NCBI GenBank assembly: GCA_002363035.1 | Contig: DEWA01000032.1 | Coordinates: 1 to 10,863, forward strand | Length of the DNA stretch: 10,863 nt | Direction of reading: 5' to 3' | Source: Verrucomicrobia bacterium UBA3222 | Lineage (GTDB): Bacteria > Verrucomicrobiota > Verrucomicrobiia > Opitutales > UBA9783 | Part shown: piece by piece, positions 1 through 7,451 of the stretch | Position numbering within the stretch: position 1 is the first letter of the stretch | Layout: the number at the start of each line of letters is the position of its first letter | The notes under the pieces: model-generated | What the model was told of the DNA's origin: nothing | What the model saw: only the letters and a program-made list of their open reading frames with translations | Database searches by the model: none | Translations under genes and position numbers: made by a program

Positions 1-1079
1 CGGACGGTTATACCGTTGAACTGACATTGGACGACCGCATTCAGCAGTCGGTTGAAGCAATTTTATCGGAAGCGCGGGAACGCCTTCATGCGCAATCCAT
101 TCAGGCGTTGGTGACGCGTCCCGCGACGGGCGAAGTCCTGGCGTGCGTGACAGTTCCGTTTTTCGATTCCAATTGTTACCGACAATATAAAACGGAAGCA
201 TTGACCAATGTTGCGCTTTCGAACGTCTACGAACCCGGGTCGGTGTTTAAAGCAATCACCGTTGCCGCGGCACTCGATTGCGGTGCTGTCAAAACGACCG
301 ATACCTTCAACTGCGGATTGTCGAAAGCGACGTATCGCGGGAAGGAATTGCCGTTGCCGAAAGACTGGAAGACGTTCGACCAAACGATGAACGTCAGCGA
401 AATTTTGCATCATTCCAGCAATCGCGGAACGGTGCAAATCGGGTTCAAACTCGGTGCCGAACGTCTGTACGGCTACGGAAGGCGTTTCGGTTTCGGCGAA
501 ACAACCCGAACGGGATTTGCGGGAGAAACGCGCGGCATTTTTCGCCCGATCAAACAGTGGGATGGTTTAACGATTACGCGGCTTCCGATGGGGCATGCTC
601 TCGCCTGTTCGATTTTTCAAATGCATTATGCCGTGGGAGCGATTGCCAACGGCGGCTTTTTGATGTATCCGCAGTTCGTTAAGCGCATTTACAACCCGAA
701 AGGAGAAATCGTTCATACCTTTGAACCGAAAATGCGGCGGAAGGTCTTGAAAGAAACGACCGCACGAACCATGCGCGATTTGCTGTTGCTCGATGAACAT
801 TCGAGAGCGTTTGTGCGCGGTTATGCAGTTTCAGGAAAAACGGGAACATCGCAAAAGATTGTTGATGGCAAATACTCGCATTCGCAACACGTTGCGTCAT
901 TTTCGGGATTTTTTCCAAACCGCCGCCCGCAATTTCAAATAACGGTGGTCGTCGATACGCCGCACGTGCAGGGTACCGGATACGGCTCCGTCACGGCGGC
1001 GCCGCTTTTTAAGGAAATTGCGAGCAGTATCATTTCTTACACGGGATTGCCGCCGCAAACAAACATTTTGAAATTATGA
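1..1079 (+). CDS. ftsI: Class B penicillin-binding protein (FtsI/PBP3-type transpeptidase), 5'-truncated
   Basis: This D,D-transpeptidase cross-links peptidoglycan stem peptides in the periplasm, normally as part of the septal divisome with FtsW. The frame is open from base 3 and enters the window mid-gene (DGYTVELTLDDRIQQ), so the N-terminal membrane anchor and dimerisation region lie upstream. All three penicillin-binding motifs are visible: SVFK with the nucleophilic Ser codon at 240-242, SSN at 414-422, and KTGT starting at 837. The product ends soon after the transpeptidase domain, with no PASTA repeats. The stop overlaps the first possible murE start (ATGA at 1076-1079), which suggests translational coupling. 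The name FtsI rather than an elongation PBP rests on the adjacent murE-murF, the usual dcw order. Confidence 0.95.
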   Translation, partial: DGYTVELTLDDRIQQSVEAILSEARERLHAQSIQALVTRPATGEVLACVTVPFFDSNCYRQYKTEALTNVALSNVYEPGSVFKAITVAAALDCGAVKTTDTFNCGLSKATYRGKELPLPKDWKTFDQTMNVSEILHHSSNRGTVQIGFKLGAERLYGYGRRFGFGETTRTGFAGETRGIFRPIKQWDGLTITRLPMGHALACSIFQMHYAVGAIANGGFLMYPQFVKRIYNPKGEIVHTFEPKMRRKVLKETTARTMRDLLLLDEHSRAFVRGYAVSGKTGTSQKIVDGKYSHSQHVASFSGFFPNRRPQFQITVVVDTPHVQGTGYGSVTAAPLFKEIASSIISYTGLPPQTNILKL

Positions 1080-2620
1080 TGCTCAATGCCGCTCTTTTAT
1101 CGTACGCACCGTTACTGCAACGGTTCGCTTTCCCTTTATTGAACACTATGACATCGGTGAATTTAAAAACGTTGTTGCGCGCAACGCAGGTAAAAAAGCG
1201 GTGTGGTTCCGACGCCAATCCCGACATTACGAACATCGCCCTGCATCATCGGCAAATCCGACCGAACGGTCTGTTCTTCGCCGTTCCGGGACGCGAAAAT
1301 AACGGTTGCGATTATGTCCATGCGGCGATTGCCAACGGTGCGGAAGTGATTGTTGCCGAAAAAATCATCCCGCACCTGCCGAACGTTATTCAAATCCAAG
1401 TCCCGAATGTACGTACCGCCATTGCGCAAATCGCGCGCGCCTTTTACGGTTTTCCCGATGAACAACTGCGTCTTGTTGGCGTAACGGGAACAAGCGGGAA
1501 AACCACGACAACCTGGCTGTTGCACTATCTTTATCAGGCGGGATTAAAGCAAAAAACGGGTCTTGTCGGCAGTCTGCATAACGATCTGGGACATCGCGTT
1601 TTGCCTTCGGTTCACACGACGCCCGATGCAATTACGTTGATGAGTTATTTGAGCGAAATGGTTGCGGAAAATGTCCAAAATGCCGTTATCGAAGCCTCTT
1701 CGCAAGGTATCGATCAAAAACGAACGTACGGCGTGCATTTCGATACGGCGGTTTTCACAAATCTCGGACACGACCATCTGGATTATCACCAGACGGCGGA
1801 AGCCTATTACCTTGCGAAACGTTCTCTGTTCGAAGCTTCCGCTTTAAAACATGCAGTCATTAATATCGATGATGCGTACGGACGGCGGTTATTAAAGGAA
1901 GTGCCTTCGTCGGTAAAAGCCGTTACGGTGGGTATCGATACAACGGCTGATTTACGGGCGACCGACATTCGTTGGGGTATGAACGGTACATGCTTTACCC
2001 TTGCTTCTCCGCAGGGGAGCGCAACGGTGCGTACGCGATTACTCGGGAAGTTTAATGTGTATAATGTCCTGGCGGCGTTAGGCGTATTATACGCGCAAGG
2101 CTACAACTTGTCGGAAGTTCTGCCGGCATTGGAACATTTTGCGGGTGTTCCGGAACGCTTGGAAGCGGTTGAAAATTCAAAGAAAATCAACATTTTCATC
2201 GATTTCGCCCATAAGCCCGAAGCATTGGAAAACGTTTTGCAGACGTTGCGTGCCTGTACAAAAGGGAAGCTTTATGTTGTTTTCGGTTGCGGCGGCAATC
2301 GGGATCGTTCCAAACGTCCGCTGATGATGCGCATCGCCGAAACGTGCGCCGATCACGCGTGGGTTACGAGCGACAATCCGCGTTTTGAACCGCAAGGTCA
2401 AATTTTCGAGGACATGCGCGACGGACTAAAGGACATAACAAAGGCGGATTTCATCACCGATCGGACGGAAGCGGTTTATCGTGTGTTAAAGGAATGTAAA
2501 GAAGGCGATTGTGTGTTGATTGCGGGGAAGGGTGCGGAAGAAACGCAGGAAATCAACGGTCAATTCCTGCCGTACAACGATCGCAAAACGGTCGAAGCGT
2601 ATTTTCGTGCCGAGGCATAA
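1076..2620 (+). CDS. murE: UDP-MurNAc-tripeptide synthetase, meso-DAP adding (MurE)
   Basis: MurE is a cytoplasmic ATP-dependent ligase that adds the third residue, here probably meso-diaminopimelate, to UDP-MurNAc-L-Ala-D-Glu. The Mur ligase P-loop GTSGKTTTT is at residues 138-146, the TTPDA uridine-side motif near 180, the likely carbamylated Lys in YYLAKRSLFE at about 247, and DNPR at 432-435, the signature for meso-DAP rather than Lys. GKGAEETQ is at 483-490. The residues after DNPR (FEPQGQ) lack the usual Glu-Asp-Pro spacing. Two starts are possible. The one given overlaps the ftsI stop but adds a 24-residue hydrophobic leader. An ATG at 1148 gives a 490-residue product beginning MTSVNLKTLL, closer to typical MurE. 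Neither has a clear Shine-Dalgarno sequence. Function is secure; the start is not. Confidence 0.96.
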   Translation: MMLNAALLSYAPLLQRFAFPLLNTMTSVNLKTLLRATQVKKRCGSDANPDITNIALHHRQIRPNGLFFAVPGRENNGCDYVHAAIANGAEVIVAEKIIPHLPNVIQIQVPNVRTAIAQIARAFYGFPDEQLRLVGVTGTSGKTTTTWLLHYLYQAGLKQKTGLVGSLHNDLGHRVLPSVHTTPDAITLMSYLSEMVAENVQNAVIEASSQGIDQKRTYGVHFDTAVFTNLGHDHLDYHQTAEAYYLAKRSLFEASALKHAVINIDDAYGRRLLKEVPSSVKAVTVGIDTTADLRATDIRWGMNGTCFTLASPQGSATVRTRLLGKFNVYNVLAALGVLYAQGYNLSEVLPALEHFAGVPERLEAVENSKKINIFIDFAHKPEALENVLQTLRACTKGKLYVVFGCGGNRDRSKRPLMMRIAETCADHAWVTSDNPRFEPQGQIFEDMRDGLKDITKADFITDRTEAVYRVLKECKEGDCVLIAGKGAEETQEINGQFLPYNDRKTVEAYFRAEA

Positions 2621-2632
2621 AAAAAGGTACGG

Positions 2633-3958
2633 ATGCCGAAATTCGATCCGAACGATCTGCAACATTGGACAAACGGCGTTTGGTCGAAGGTTCCGCAGGT
2701 TCCCGTCGAAGAATTTTGCTTCGATACACGAAAATTGACAGGAAATGCGTGTTTTTTGGCGTTAAAAACCGAAAACAACGACGGGCATTTATACGTCAAA
2801 ACAGCTCGCGACTGTGGTGCATCGGCGGCAATCGTAGAGCATTTTATTGAAGATTGCGATTTGCCGCAGTTGAAAGTCAAAAATACGCTGTTGGCGTTTC
2901 AGGCGATTGCGCGTATATATCGACAAACGCTTCCGACCAAGGTAATTGCTCTGACAGGAAGTGTGGGAAAAACTTCCGCAAAAGAGCTTTTATCACTTCT
3001 GCTCGGCGAAGAAACGTTCAAATCGCACGAGAATTTAAACAACACCCTTGGCGTCCCGTTTTCTCTGACGCAAATTGACGGTTCCGTGCATAAAATTGCC
3101 GTGCTGGAAGCGGGTATCAGCGAAAAAGGCGAAATGGACACGCTTGCGTCAATGTTGCAACCGAATGTATCGGTTTTAATTAACGTCGAACCCGTTCATT
3201 TGGAACATTTCGGAACGCTTGAAGAAATTGCAACTGAAAAAGCAAAACTCTTAAACGCCGCGCAGAAGCGCGCTTATTGCCCGAAGCAATGGGCACATCT
3301 ATCCAAAAACGTTCCGACGTATGTTTTTTCGGAAGATGCATCCGAAAATTCCGAGAATACTATTCTTTGCCGCGTAACGCCGACAAAAAGCGGATGGCAG
3401 TGCATTGTGCAATCGAAAACGTTTGATGTACCTTTCCCGTTGGGGCGTCGCATGGCGCAAACATTCGCAATGATGATTGGCGTGGCGATCAACGAAGGCA
3501 TTTCTGCAAGTGATATTCAGACGCGCCTGTTACGTTGGAAGCCGCTTGCAAACCGAGGCGCTTGGCAGTCCGTTGGCAATCGTCGTTATTTTGTCGACTG
3601 CTACAATGCCAATCCGTCGTCGTTCGAAAACAGTCTGGAAGGATTTTATCGCGAAGTTCCGAAGGACGTTCCGATTGTTTATTGTATTGGCAGTATGCTG
3701 GAGCTCGGCACGCAAAGTACCGCTTTTCATCGGGAACTCGGAAAGAATTTTCGCATACAAAAAGAGGATATCTTCGTGTGTATCGGCGCATTTGCGGAAC
3801 ATATTAAGGAAGGTCTGTTGCAACACGGCGCACATACTTCGCAGATTTATACGTTCGCGAAAACGGAAGAAGCGCGTTTGTTTGTTGAAAAACTTCCGCA
3901 TACATACTTTTACTTAAAAGGAAGTCGAAAATATCAACTGGAAAATTTGATTATCTGA
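2633..3958 (+). CDS. murF: UDP-MurNAc-tripeptide--D-alanyl-D-alanine ligase (MurF)
   Basis: MurF is the last cytoplasmic Mur ligase and joins D-Ala-D-Ala to the UDP-MurNAc tripeptide. The 441-residue length is typical. The N-terminal uridine-binding region has the FDTRKLTGNACFLAL stretch. The ATP P-loop TGSVGKTS is at about 108-115, followed by the family NLNNTLGVP at about 134-142. The central domain has the VHLEHFGTLEEIATEKAKLL region (first residues at 188). The C-terminal domain has DCYNANPSS (SYNAN in relatives), a GSMLELG motif and a KGSR near the end. It begins 12 bases after the murE stop, so it is probably in the same transcript. The next dcw gene, mraY, does not follow it here. Confidence 0.96.
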   Translation: MPKFDPNDLQHWTNGVWSKVPQVPVEEFCFDTRKLTGNACFLALKTENNDGHLYVKTARDCGASAAIVEHFIEDCDLPQLKVKNTLLAFQAIARIYRQTLPTKVIALTGSVGKTSAKELLSLLLGEETFKSHENLNNTLGVPFSLTQIDGSVHKIAVLEAGISEKGEMDTLASMLQPNVSVLINVEPVHLEHFGTLEEIATEKAKLLNAAQKRAYCPKQWAHLSKNVPTYVFSEDASENSENTILCRVTPTKSGWQCIVQSKTFDVPFPLGRRMAQTFAMMIGVAINEGISASDIQTRLLRWKPLANRGAWQSVGNRRYFVDCYNANPSSFENSLEGFYREVPKDVPIVYCIGSMLELGTQSTAFHRELGKNFRIQKEDIFVCIGAFAEHIKEGLLQHGAHTSQIYTFAKTEEARLFVEKLPHTYFYLKGSRKYQLENLII

Positions 3959-4063
3959 CGGATATAGATTGCTTCTCTCGACAAAAATCGTACACGTGTT
4001 GATTCGAACCGCCCTGTTTACCTGCCGTCGACCGCATATCCGCGGGACGAGGTGAAAATTCGA

Positions 4064-4094
4064 TTGTCTTTCAATGGAACGGTAACGCTATAAT
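4064..4094 (+). promoter_or_regulatory. Candidate sigma70 promoter upstream of the 51-residue ORF and clpP
   Basis: A perfect TATAAT at 4089-4094 lies 19 bases after TTGTCT at 4064-4069. The -10 is exact, while the -35 matches four of six and the spacer is slightly long. It sits in the 364-bp murF-clpP gap and would start transcription near 4101, just ahead of an ATG at 4107. It would give clpP and the genes after it expression independent of the murein operon. Confidence 0.5.
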
Positions 4095-4106
4095 AGGGCA
4101 GACTAC

Positions 4107-4262
4107 ATGAAAGCCCCAAGGGATATTACCCATTGTTTTGCATTCGATAAGAAGAAGCGTTCTGCGGATATGCAGCGACGTCCCGTGAATTTTTTCCTGA
4201 AATTTACCGGCGGGTTGGTTCTTTTGGTTCTTTTGATGCAAATCGTTTTCTTTTTCCTTTAA
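4107..4262 (+). CDS. Possible small single-span membrane protein, 51 residues
   Basis: The ATG at 4107 opens a 51-codon frame ending in TAA at 4260-4262. The first 30 residues are polar and basic (KKKR at 15-18, RR at 24-25). From residue 29 to the end it is hydrophobic, about 20 residues rich in Leu, Val and Phe including GGLVLLVLLMQIVFFF, which would make a tail-anchored protein with a positive cytoplasmic side. A perfect TATAAT ends 12 bases upstream, but there is no clear Shine-Dalgarno sequence. I do not recognise a family. The basic-then-hydrophobic pattern argues for a real protein, but a frame this short could arise by chance in T-rich DNA. Confidence 0.4.
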   Translation: MKAPRDITHCFAFDKKKRSADMQRRPVNFFLKFTGGLVLLVLLMQIVFFFL

Positions 4263-4322
4263 TTCGATGCGCGCGGTGATTTTCTTTTTGCCTTTTTTTC
4301 GAAAAATGCTTCCATAAAGGGC

Positions 4323-4916
4323 ATGTGCGAGGAGGAAGGTTACGACTGCAAGAAGGAAAACGAGCCCGTCAACGGCGTTATCGAGAAGCAGTTTCTTAAA
4401 GATCGGAAAGTTTTCCTTTGGGGCGAGGTCAACGATAAATCCGCCAAAGACGTCACCGAGAAGTTGATTTATCTGGAGTTGCAGGAGCCCGGGAATCCGA
4501 TCACGTTTTATATCAATACACCCGGCGGTTCGATTACAGCCGGCATGGCGATTTACGACACGATGCGCCTTGTTCAATCGCCGATTTCGGTTGTCGTAAC
4601 GGGTCTGGCGGCGAGCATGGGTTCTATCCTTCTCGGCGGCGCGAGGAAAGGTCTGCGCTTTCTCTATCCCCATGCGCGCGTTCTTATTCACCAGCCGCTG
4701 ATTATGGGGCACATCGAAGCTTCTGCGGTGGACATTCATATTCAGGCGCAGGAAATGGAAAAGTCCCGCGCGGAATTGAATAAAATTCTTGCCGAGGCTT
4801 CCGGGCAGACGATTGAAAAAATCACGCACGATACCGACAGAGATTTTTACCTGAACGCCAAAGAAGCCATCGAGTACGGTTTGGCGGATGAAATTATCGC
4901 GCAGGGGCTGAAGTAA
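4323..4916 (+). CDS. clpP: ATP-dependent Clp protease proteolytic subunit ClpP
   Basis: ClpP is the serine peptidase that forms the tetradecameric barrel of ClpAP/ClpXP and degrades unfolded or tagged cytoplasmic proteins. The catalytic triad is complete: Ser98 in GLAASMGS, His123 in RVLIHQPL and Asp174 in DTDRD. The oxyanion-side NTPGGSITAGMAIYDTM segment is at 65-81. The length of 197 fits the family, with a two-residue insertion after HQPL relative to E. coli. The first 20 residues are charged and unlike the usual N-terminal axial loop. No alternative in-frame start was found between this ATG and the conserved region, and the GAGGAGG just after the ATG lies inside the gene. It probably belongs to the unit led by the promoter near 4090. 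Confidence 0.96.
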   Translation: MCEEEGYDCKKENEPVNGVIEKQFLKDRKVFLWGEVNDKSAKDVTEKLIYLELQEPGNPITFYINTPGGSITAGMAIYDTMRLVQSPISVVVTGLAASMGSILLGGARKGLRFLYPHARVLIHQPLIMGHIEASAVDIHIQAQEMEKSRAELNKILAEASGQTIEKITHDTDRDFYLNAKEAIEYGLADEIIAQGLK

Positions 4917-4976
4917 GAGGTTTCGGAGCATCGAATTCCGGGCGGTTTTTTGCCGGATAATTTCGGGTAAGATGTT

Positions 4977-6059
4977 ATGTTTATCGATGAGGCGGAAGTG
5001 TTCTGGAAAGCCGGGAACGGCGGCAACGGTTGTTGCAGTTTTCGGCGCGAGAAGTATCTTCCGAAGGGCGGTCCCGACGGCGGTGACGGCGGGAAAGGCG
5101 GGGATGTTGTTCTGGAATGTTCGCCGCACGTCAATGATTTGAGCGAATTTCGTTACAAGCCGCAGGCGAAGGCGCAAAGCGGTCAGGATGGCATGGGCTC
5201 CGATTGTTACGGACGCGGTGGCGAGGATTGCGTTTTAAAAGTTCCGCCGGGGACGCAAATTCTCGACCGTTACACGCAAACGCTTGTGGCGGAAGTCTTG
5301 AAACCGAATATGCGCCTTGTGATTTTAAAGGGCGGGCGCGGCGGTCTTGGGAACTTACATTTTAAATCTTCCGTTAATCAGGCTCCAAGAAAGGCAACAC
5401 GCGGTCAACCGGGCGAAGAGGGTCGCTTTAAATTGGTATTAAAAACCATCGCCGATGTCGGTTTAGTCGGTTTCCCGAATGCGGGCAAGTCCTCGCTCAT
5501 CCGTTGTCTCACCAACGCCCAACCGAAGGTCGCAAATTACCCCTTTACAACCTTGCATGCCAATGTCGGCGTGTTGACGGAGGAAAATCGGCATTTGGTT
5601 ATTGCGGATATTCCGGGTCTTATCGAAGGAGCTTCGCAGAACAAGGGGCTCGGGTATCGTTTTTTGCGCCACATCGAACGTTGCCAAGCGTTGCTGATGG
5701 TGCTGGACGTCGGCAGTGAAGGGCACGAACCGTGGAAAGACTTTGAGCAGTTACGCAACGAATTATCGCTGTACGGCATGGGGTTGAACGAAAAGCCCTT
5801 CATTGTGATTGCAAACAAGAGTGATTTGTCGGGATTTGAAGAAAATTACAAAGTTTTTACGCAAAAATTCCCAGAATTAACCGTATTGCCGATTTCCTGC
5901 AAAAGCGGCGACGGTTTAGAAGCCCTGAGGGTGTACCTGTTTGAGCATTTTGTGCCGAAAACTGATGAAACTGAGGAAGAAACCGCCTCGGAAGTGGTGG
6001 AGATACCTTTAAATACCGCGACTTCGGAACAAAAAGATTCCGACGCATGTGTGTTGTGA
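4977..6059 (+). CDS. obg: Obg/CgtA ribosome-assembly GTPase
   Basis: Obg is an essential GTPase that associates with the 50S subunit and links ribosome maturation to growth and stress. The glycine-rich Obg domain fills residues 1 to about 155, including GGNGCCSFRREKYLPKGGPD (15-34) and GDGGKGGDV. The G domain follows: P-loop GFPNAGKSS at 165-173, the effector-side YPFTT at 188-192, DIPGLIEGA at 211-219, NKSD at 280-283 and SCKSGDG at 307-313. The C-terminal tail of about 30 residues is acidic and low in complexity, ending in CVL, without the long TGS domain of some Firmicute forms. GGGTAAG sits about eight bases before the ATG as a weak ribosome site. It starts 60 bases after clpP, with only short imperfect hairpins between. 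Confidence 0.97.
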   Translation: MFIDEAEVFWKAGNGGNGCCSFRREKYLPKGGPDGGDGGKGGDVVLECSPHVNDLSEFRYKPQAKAQSGQDGMGSDCYGRGGEDCVLKVPPGTQILDRYTQTLVAEVLKPNMRLVILKGGRGGLGNLHFKSSVNQAPRKATRGQPGEEGRFKLVLKTIADVGLVGFPNAGKSSLIRCLTNAQPKVANYPFTTLHANVGVLTEENRHLVIADIPGLIEGASQNKGLGYRFLRHIERCQALLMVLDVGSEGHEPWKDFEQLRNELSLYGMGLNEKPFIVIANKSDLSGFEENYKVFTQKFPELTVLPISCKSGDGLEALRVYLFEHFVPKTDETEEETASEVVEIPLNTATSEQKDSDACVL

Positions 6060-6137
6060 AATACGAAGCCATAACCCATCATCGCATTTCCTCCCTAGGC
6101 AGATAAAACAGTTGGAAGTGACGGTACGCAATACACC

Positions 6138-6698
6138 ATGACGGAACGTTTATTTTTACACGCAGGATTTTCGGATTTTTGCGTCGGTTGGGCAAAAAAT
6201 AACACATGGGCGTATGAATACGTCGGCACGGAACCGATTACCGATCGCTTGTTTTCGGCGTTGCGTCCGTGCATGGACGAAATTTCTTGGGACAATACAG
6301 AGATTTATCTTGTGAACGGTCCCGGTTCGACGTTGGGTATTCGCGCCTTTTGTGCTTTCATACGTACGTTGCTTGTGTTGAAAAAAATAAAACCTTCGCA
6401 GGTTTTTGTCTGTGATGCGTTACATTTTGCACAACTTATCTTAACCCGACAAAACCTTCCACAACCCGTTTGCGCACGCCTGAATGTTACGCAGGTATTA
6501 TGTTTGAATTCGCTTGAAGATACCTTTCATGTGCCATCGGAAGCGGAACAAAAACAGGCACTTTGGTTACCGCATCCGTGTTTGGCAAAAGAAGTACCAC
6601 TGTTTTGTTTTGAAATGAAAGAAATTCTCCCGCTGTTGTCACATCAGTCGCCTTGGGAAACGGCAGATACACCCGATGTATTTCAGACACCGAATTGA
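6138..6698 (+). CDS. tsaB: TsaB-like tRNA threonylcarbamoyladenosine biosynthesis protein
   Basis: TsaB is the inactive-kinase-fold partner of TsaD in making t6A at position 37 of ANN-decoding tRNAs. The family signature is VNGPGSTLGIRAFCAFIRTL at residues 59-78, where relatives read GPGSFTGLR followed by a helix. The protein has 186 residues against a usual 210-230, and the N-terminal strand reads RLFLHAGFSDFCVGWA in place of the usual Asp-Thr-Ser opening. It is therefore divergent or reduced, with the shortening mainly at the C-terminal side. No Shine-Dalgarno sequence precedes the ATG. Position after obg supports a housekeeping role. A divergent paralogue is possible if another tsaB exists in the genome. 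Confidence 0.75.
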   Translation: MTERLFLHAGFSDFCVGWAKNNTWAYEYVGTEPITDRLFSALRPCMDEISWDNTEIYLVNGPGSTLGIRAFCAFIRTLLVLKKIKPSQVFVCDALHFAQLILTRQNLPQPVCARLNVTQVLCLNSLEDTFHVPSEAEQKQALWLPHPCLAKEVPLFCFEMKEILPLLSHQSPWETADTPDVFQTPN

Positions 6699-6766
6699 AT
6701 GATATTTGTGGCTTTCCGACTACTGGCAATCCTGATTTTATTTTATAATTCGCCTGCGGATGCGAT

Positions 6767-6796
6767 TTGACAGAAGGAAGCAGGGGTATGTAAAAT
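6767..6796 (+). promoter_or_regulatory. Promoter of the first toxin-antitoxin operon
   Basis: A perfect TTGACA at 6767-6772 is followed after 18 bases by TAAAAT at 6791-6796. The predicted start near 6803 is about seven bases before the antitoxin ATG at 6810, so the transcript would be almost leaderless. GTAT at 6786-6789 and ATAC at 6795-6798 form a short inverted repeat across the -10. It is a reasonable candidate operator for the RHH antitoxin, since such operons usually repress themselves. Confidence 0.6.
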
Positions 6797-6809
6797 ACGT
6801 TCAAGAAGT

Positions 6810-7082
6810 ATGAATGCGCAATCTTTCAATATCCGTCTCACTCCGAAGCTTTTGAAATTTTTTTCATCCGAAGCGGAGCGTCGCGGCATTCCGCAGATAG
6901 AGAAGTGCGTCGAAACGTATCTTGAAGAAACCGTCGATACGTACGAAAATCCCGTGCCTTATTCAAAGGAAGAGCTGGATGAAAGTATTCGGGAGGCAAA
7001 GGAAGATATACGGTTCAGAAGGGGAAAATCCTTCAAAAATGCCGAAGAGATGTTTGCCGCACTTGAGGCGGAAACGGAATGA
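6810..7082 (+). CDS. Antitoxin 1, ribbon-helix-helix type
   Basis: This is a 90-residue antitoxin expected to bind and neutralise the toxin encoded next and to repress its own operon. Residues 5-42 have the layout of an RHH DNA-binding domain: a short strand SFNIRLTP, helix LLKFFSSEAERRG, a turn, then helix EKCVETYLEE. The C-terminal half is highly charged and contains PYSKEELDESI (first residue at 49), shared with antitoxin 2, ending in FKNAEEMFAALE, a pattern seen at the toxin-binding end of RelB/DinJ-like antitoxins. Its stop overlaps the toxin start (ATGA at 7079-7082). No Shine-Dalgarno sequence is evident beyond AAGAAG directly upstream. The role is firm from context; the exact antitoxin family is not. 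Confidence 0.82.
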   Translation: MNAQSFNIRLTPKLLKFFSSEAERRGIPQIEKCVETYLEETVDTYENPVPYSKEELDESIREAKEDIRFRRGKSFKNAEEMFAALEAETE

Positions 7083-7330
7083 GAACGATTAAGTATTCGC
7101 ATCAATTTGTAAAGGATTGGAAGAAGGCGAAGAAAACGCCGTTTGCGTGCAATATACAAAAGTTGATAGCGTTGGTTATTGCCAATCCGTTTCAAACGCC
7201 ACCGCCCTATGAAAAATTGCGCGGTTATGAAAATACCTATTCGCGCCGTATTAATGAACAGCATCGGTTAGTTTATGTCGTTGTCGGAGATACGATTGAA
7301 TTCGCCCGCTGTTGGAGCCATTACGAGTAA
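7079..7330 (+). CDS. Toxin 1, YoeB/Txe-family mRNA endonuclease
   Basis: This 83-residue protein has the RelE-fold YoeB pattern. YoeB enzymes cleave mRNA in the ribosomal A site and stop translation. By alignment with E. coli YoeB (Glu46, Arg65, His83, Tyr84), the catalytic residues are Glu45 in PYEKL, Arg63 in EQHRLVY, and His81-Tyr82 in CWSHYE, all present, so the toxin should be active. YSRRINEQHRLVYVV matches the family core, with Tyr in place of the usual Trp before SRRI. Residues 36-68 are identical to toxin 2, while the first 35 are only about 40 percent identical. It is translationally coupled to antitoxin 1 and followed by a terminator hairpin. Confidence 0.9.
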   Translation: MRTIKYSHQFVKDWKKAKKTPFACNIQKLIALVIANPFQTPPPYEKLRGYENTYSRRINEQHRLVYVVVGDTIEFARCWSHYE

Positions 7331-7361
7331 AAAACAAATCTGAACCGAGCGACATTGTCCC
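7184..7361 (+). repeat. Direct repeat, copy 1 (toxin 3' half plus trailer)
   Basis: About 178 bases recur 651 bases downstream at 7835-8012. The repeat covers the toxin 3' half and continues unbroken through at least 31 bases past the stop. In the 33 identical codons there are seven base differences, all synonymous, while the bases after the stop appear fully identical. Similarity ends sharply at 7361, inside the terminator loop. A shorter similar block occurs in the antitoxins, at about 6957 and 7611. Confidence 0.85.
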
Positions 7362-7380
7362 GTCAAGGTGGTCGCTTTTT
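7348..7380 (+). terminator. Rho-independent terminator of the first toxin-antitoxin operon
   Basis: AGCGAC at 7348-7353 pairs with GTCGCT at 7371-7376. A further TTG/CAA pairing (7355-7357 with 7364-7366) is possible inside, and the T run is 7376-7380. It lies 17 bases after the toxin 1 stop. The left arm and the bases before it are duplicated after toxin 2, but the right arm is not. Confidence 0.6.
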
Positions 7381-7403
7381 GGTGCGAATTTCCTGCGTCC
7401 TCA

Positions 7404-7432
7404 TTGACACACGGACAGAAATACGGGAGAAT
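7404..7432 (+). promoter_or_regulatory. Promoter of the second toxin-antitoxin operon
   Basis: TTGACA at 7404-7409 is exact. GAGAAT at 7427-7432, after 17 bases, matches four of six at the -10. The predicted start near 7439 falls at the beginning of the Shine-Dalgarno sequence AAGGTGG. It lies just after the terminator of the first operon, so the two modules look separately transcribed. Confidence 0.5.
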
Positions 7433-7438
7433 GCACAT

Positions 7439-7445
7439 AAGGTGG
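7439..7445 (+). promoter_or_regulatory. Ribosome binding site deciding the antitoxin 2 start
   Basis: AAGGTGG lies six bases before the ATG at 7452. It favours that ATG over the in-frame upstream starts, including the ATG at 7431, which would lie ahead of this site and of the predicted transcription start. Confidence 0.65.
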
Positions 7446-7451
7446 TTTTTT

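Noticed and set aside
3992..3999. Palindrome ACACGTGT after murF
   Set aside because: An eight-base palindrome is expected by chance at this scale, and nothing near it suggests an operator.
4917..4976. Possible terminator between clpP and obg
   Set aside because: The CCGG/CCGG and CGGA/TCCG pairings are only four base pairs with large loops, and the T run falls inside the loop rather than after a stem.
4071..5177. Long open frame (368 codons) on the - strand across clpP and the start of obg
   Set aside because: It lies antisense to two clearly recognised genes, its translation matches no family, and it is explained by their codon bias.
5846..6082. Frame of 78 codons on the - strand with GGGAGG seven or eight bases before its ATG at 6082
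   Set aside because: The start signal is good, but the product lies almost wholly antisense to the obg 3' end, is low in complexity and resembles nothing known. The purine run is probably chance.
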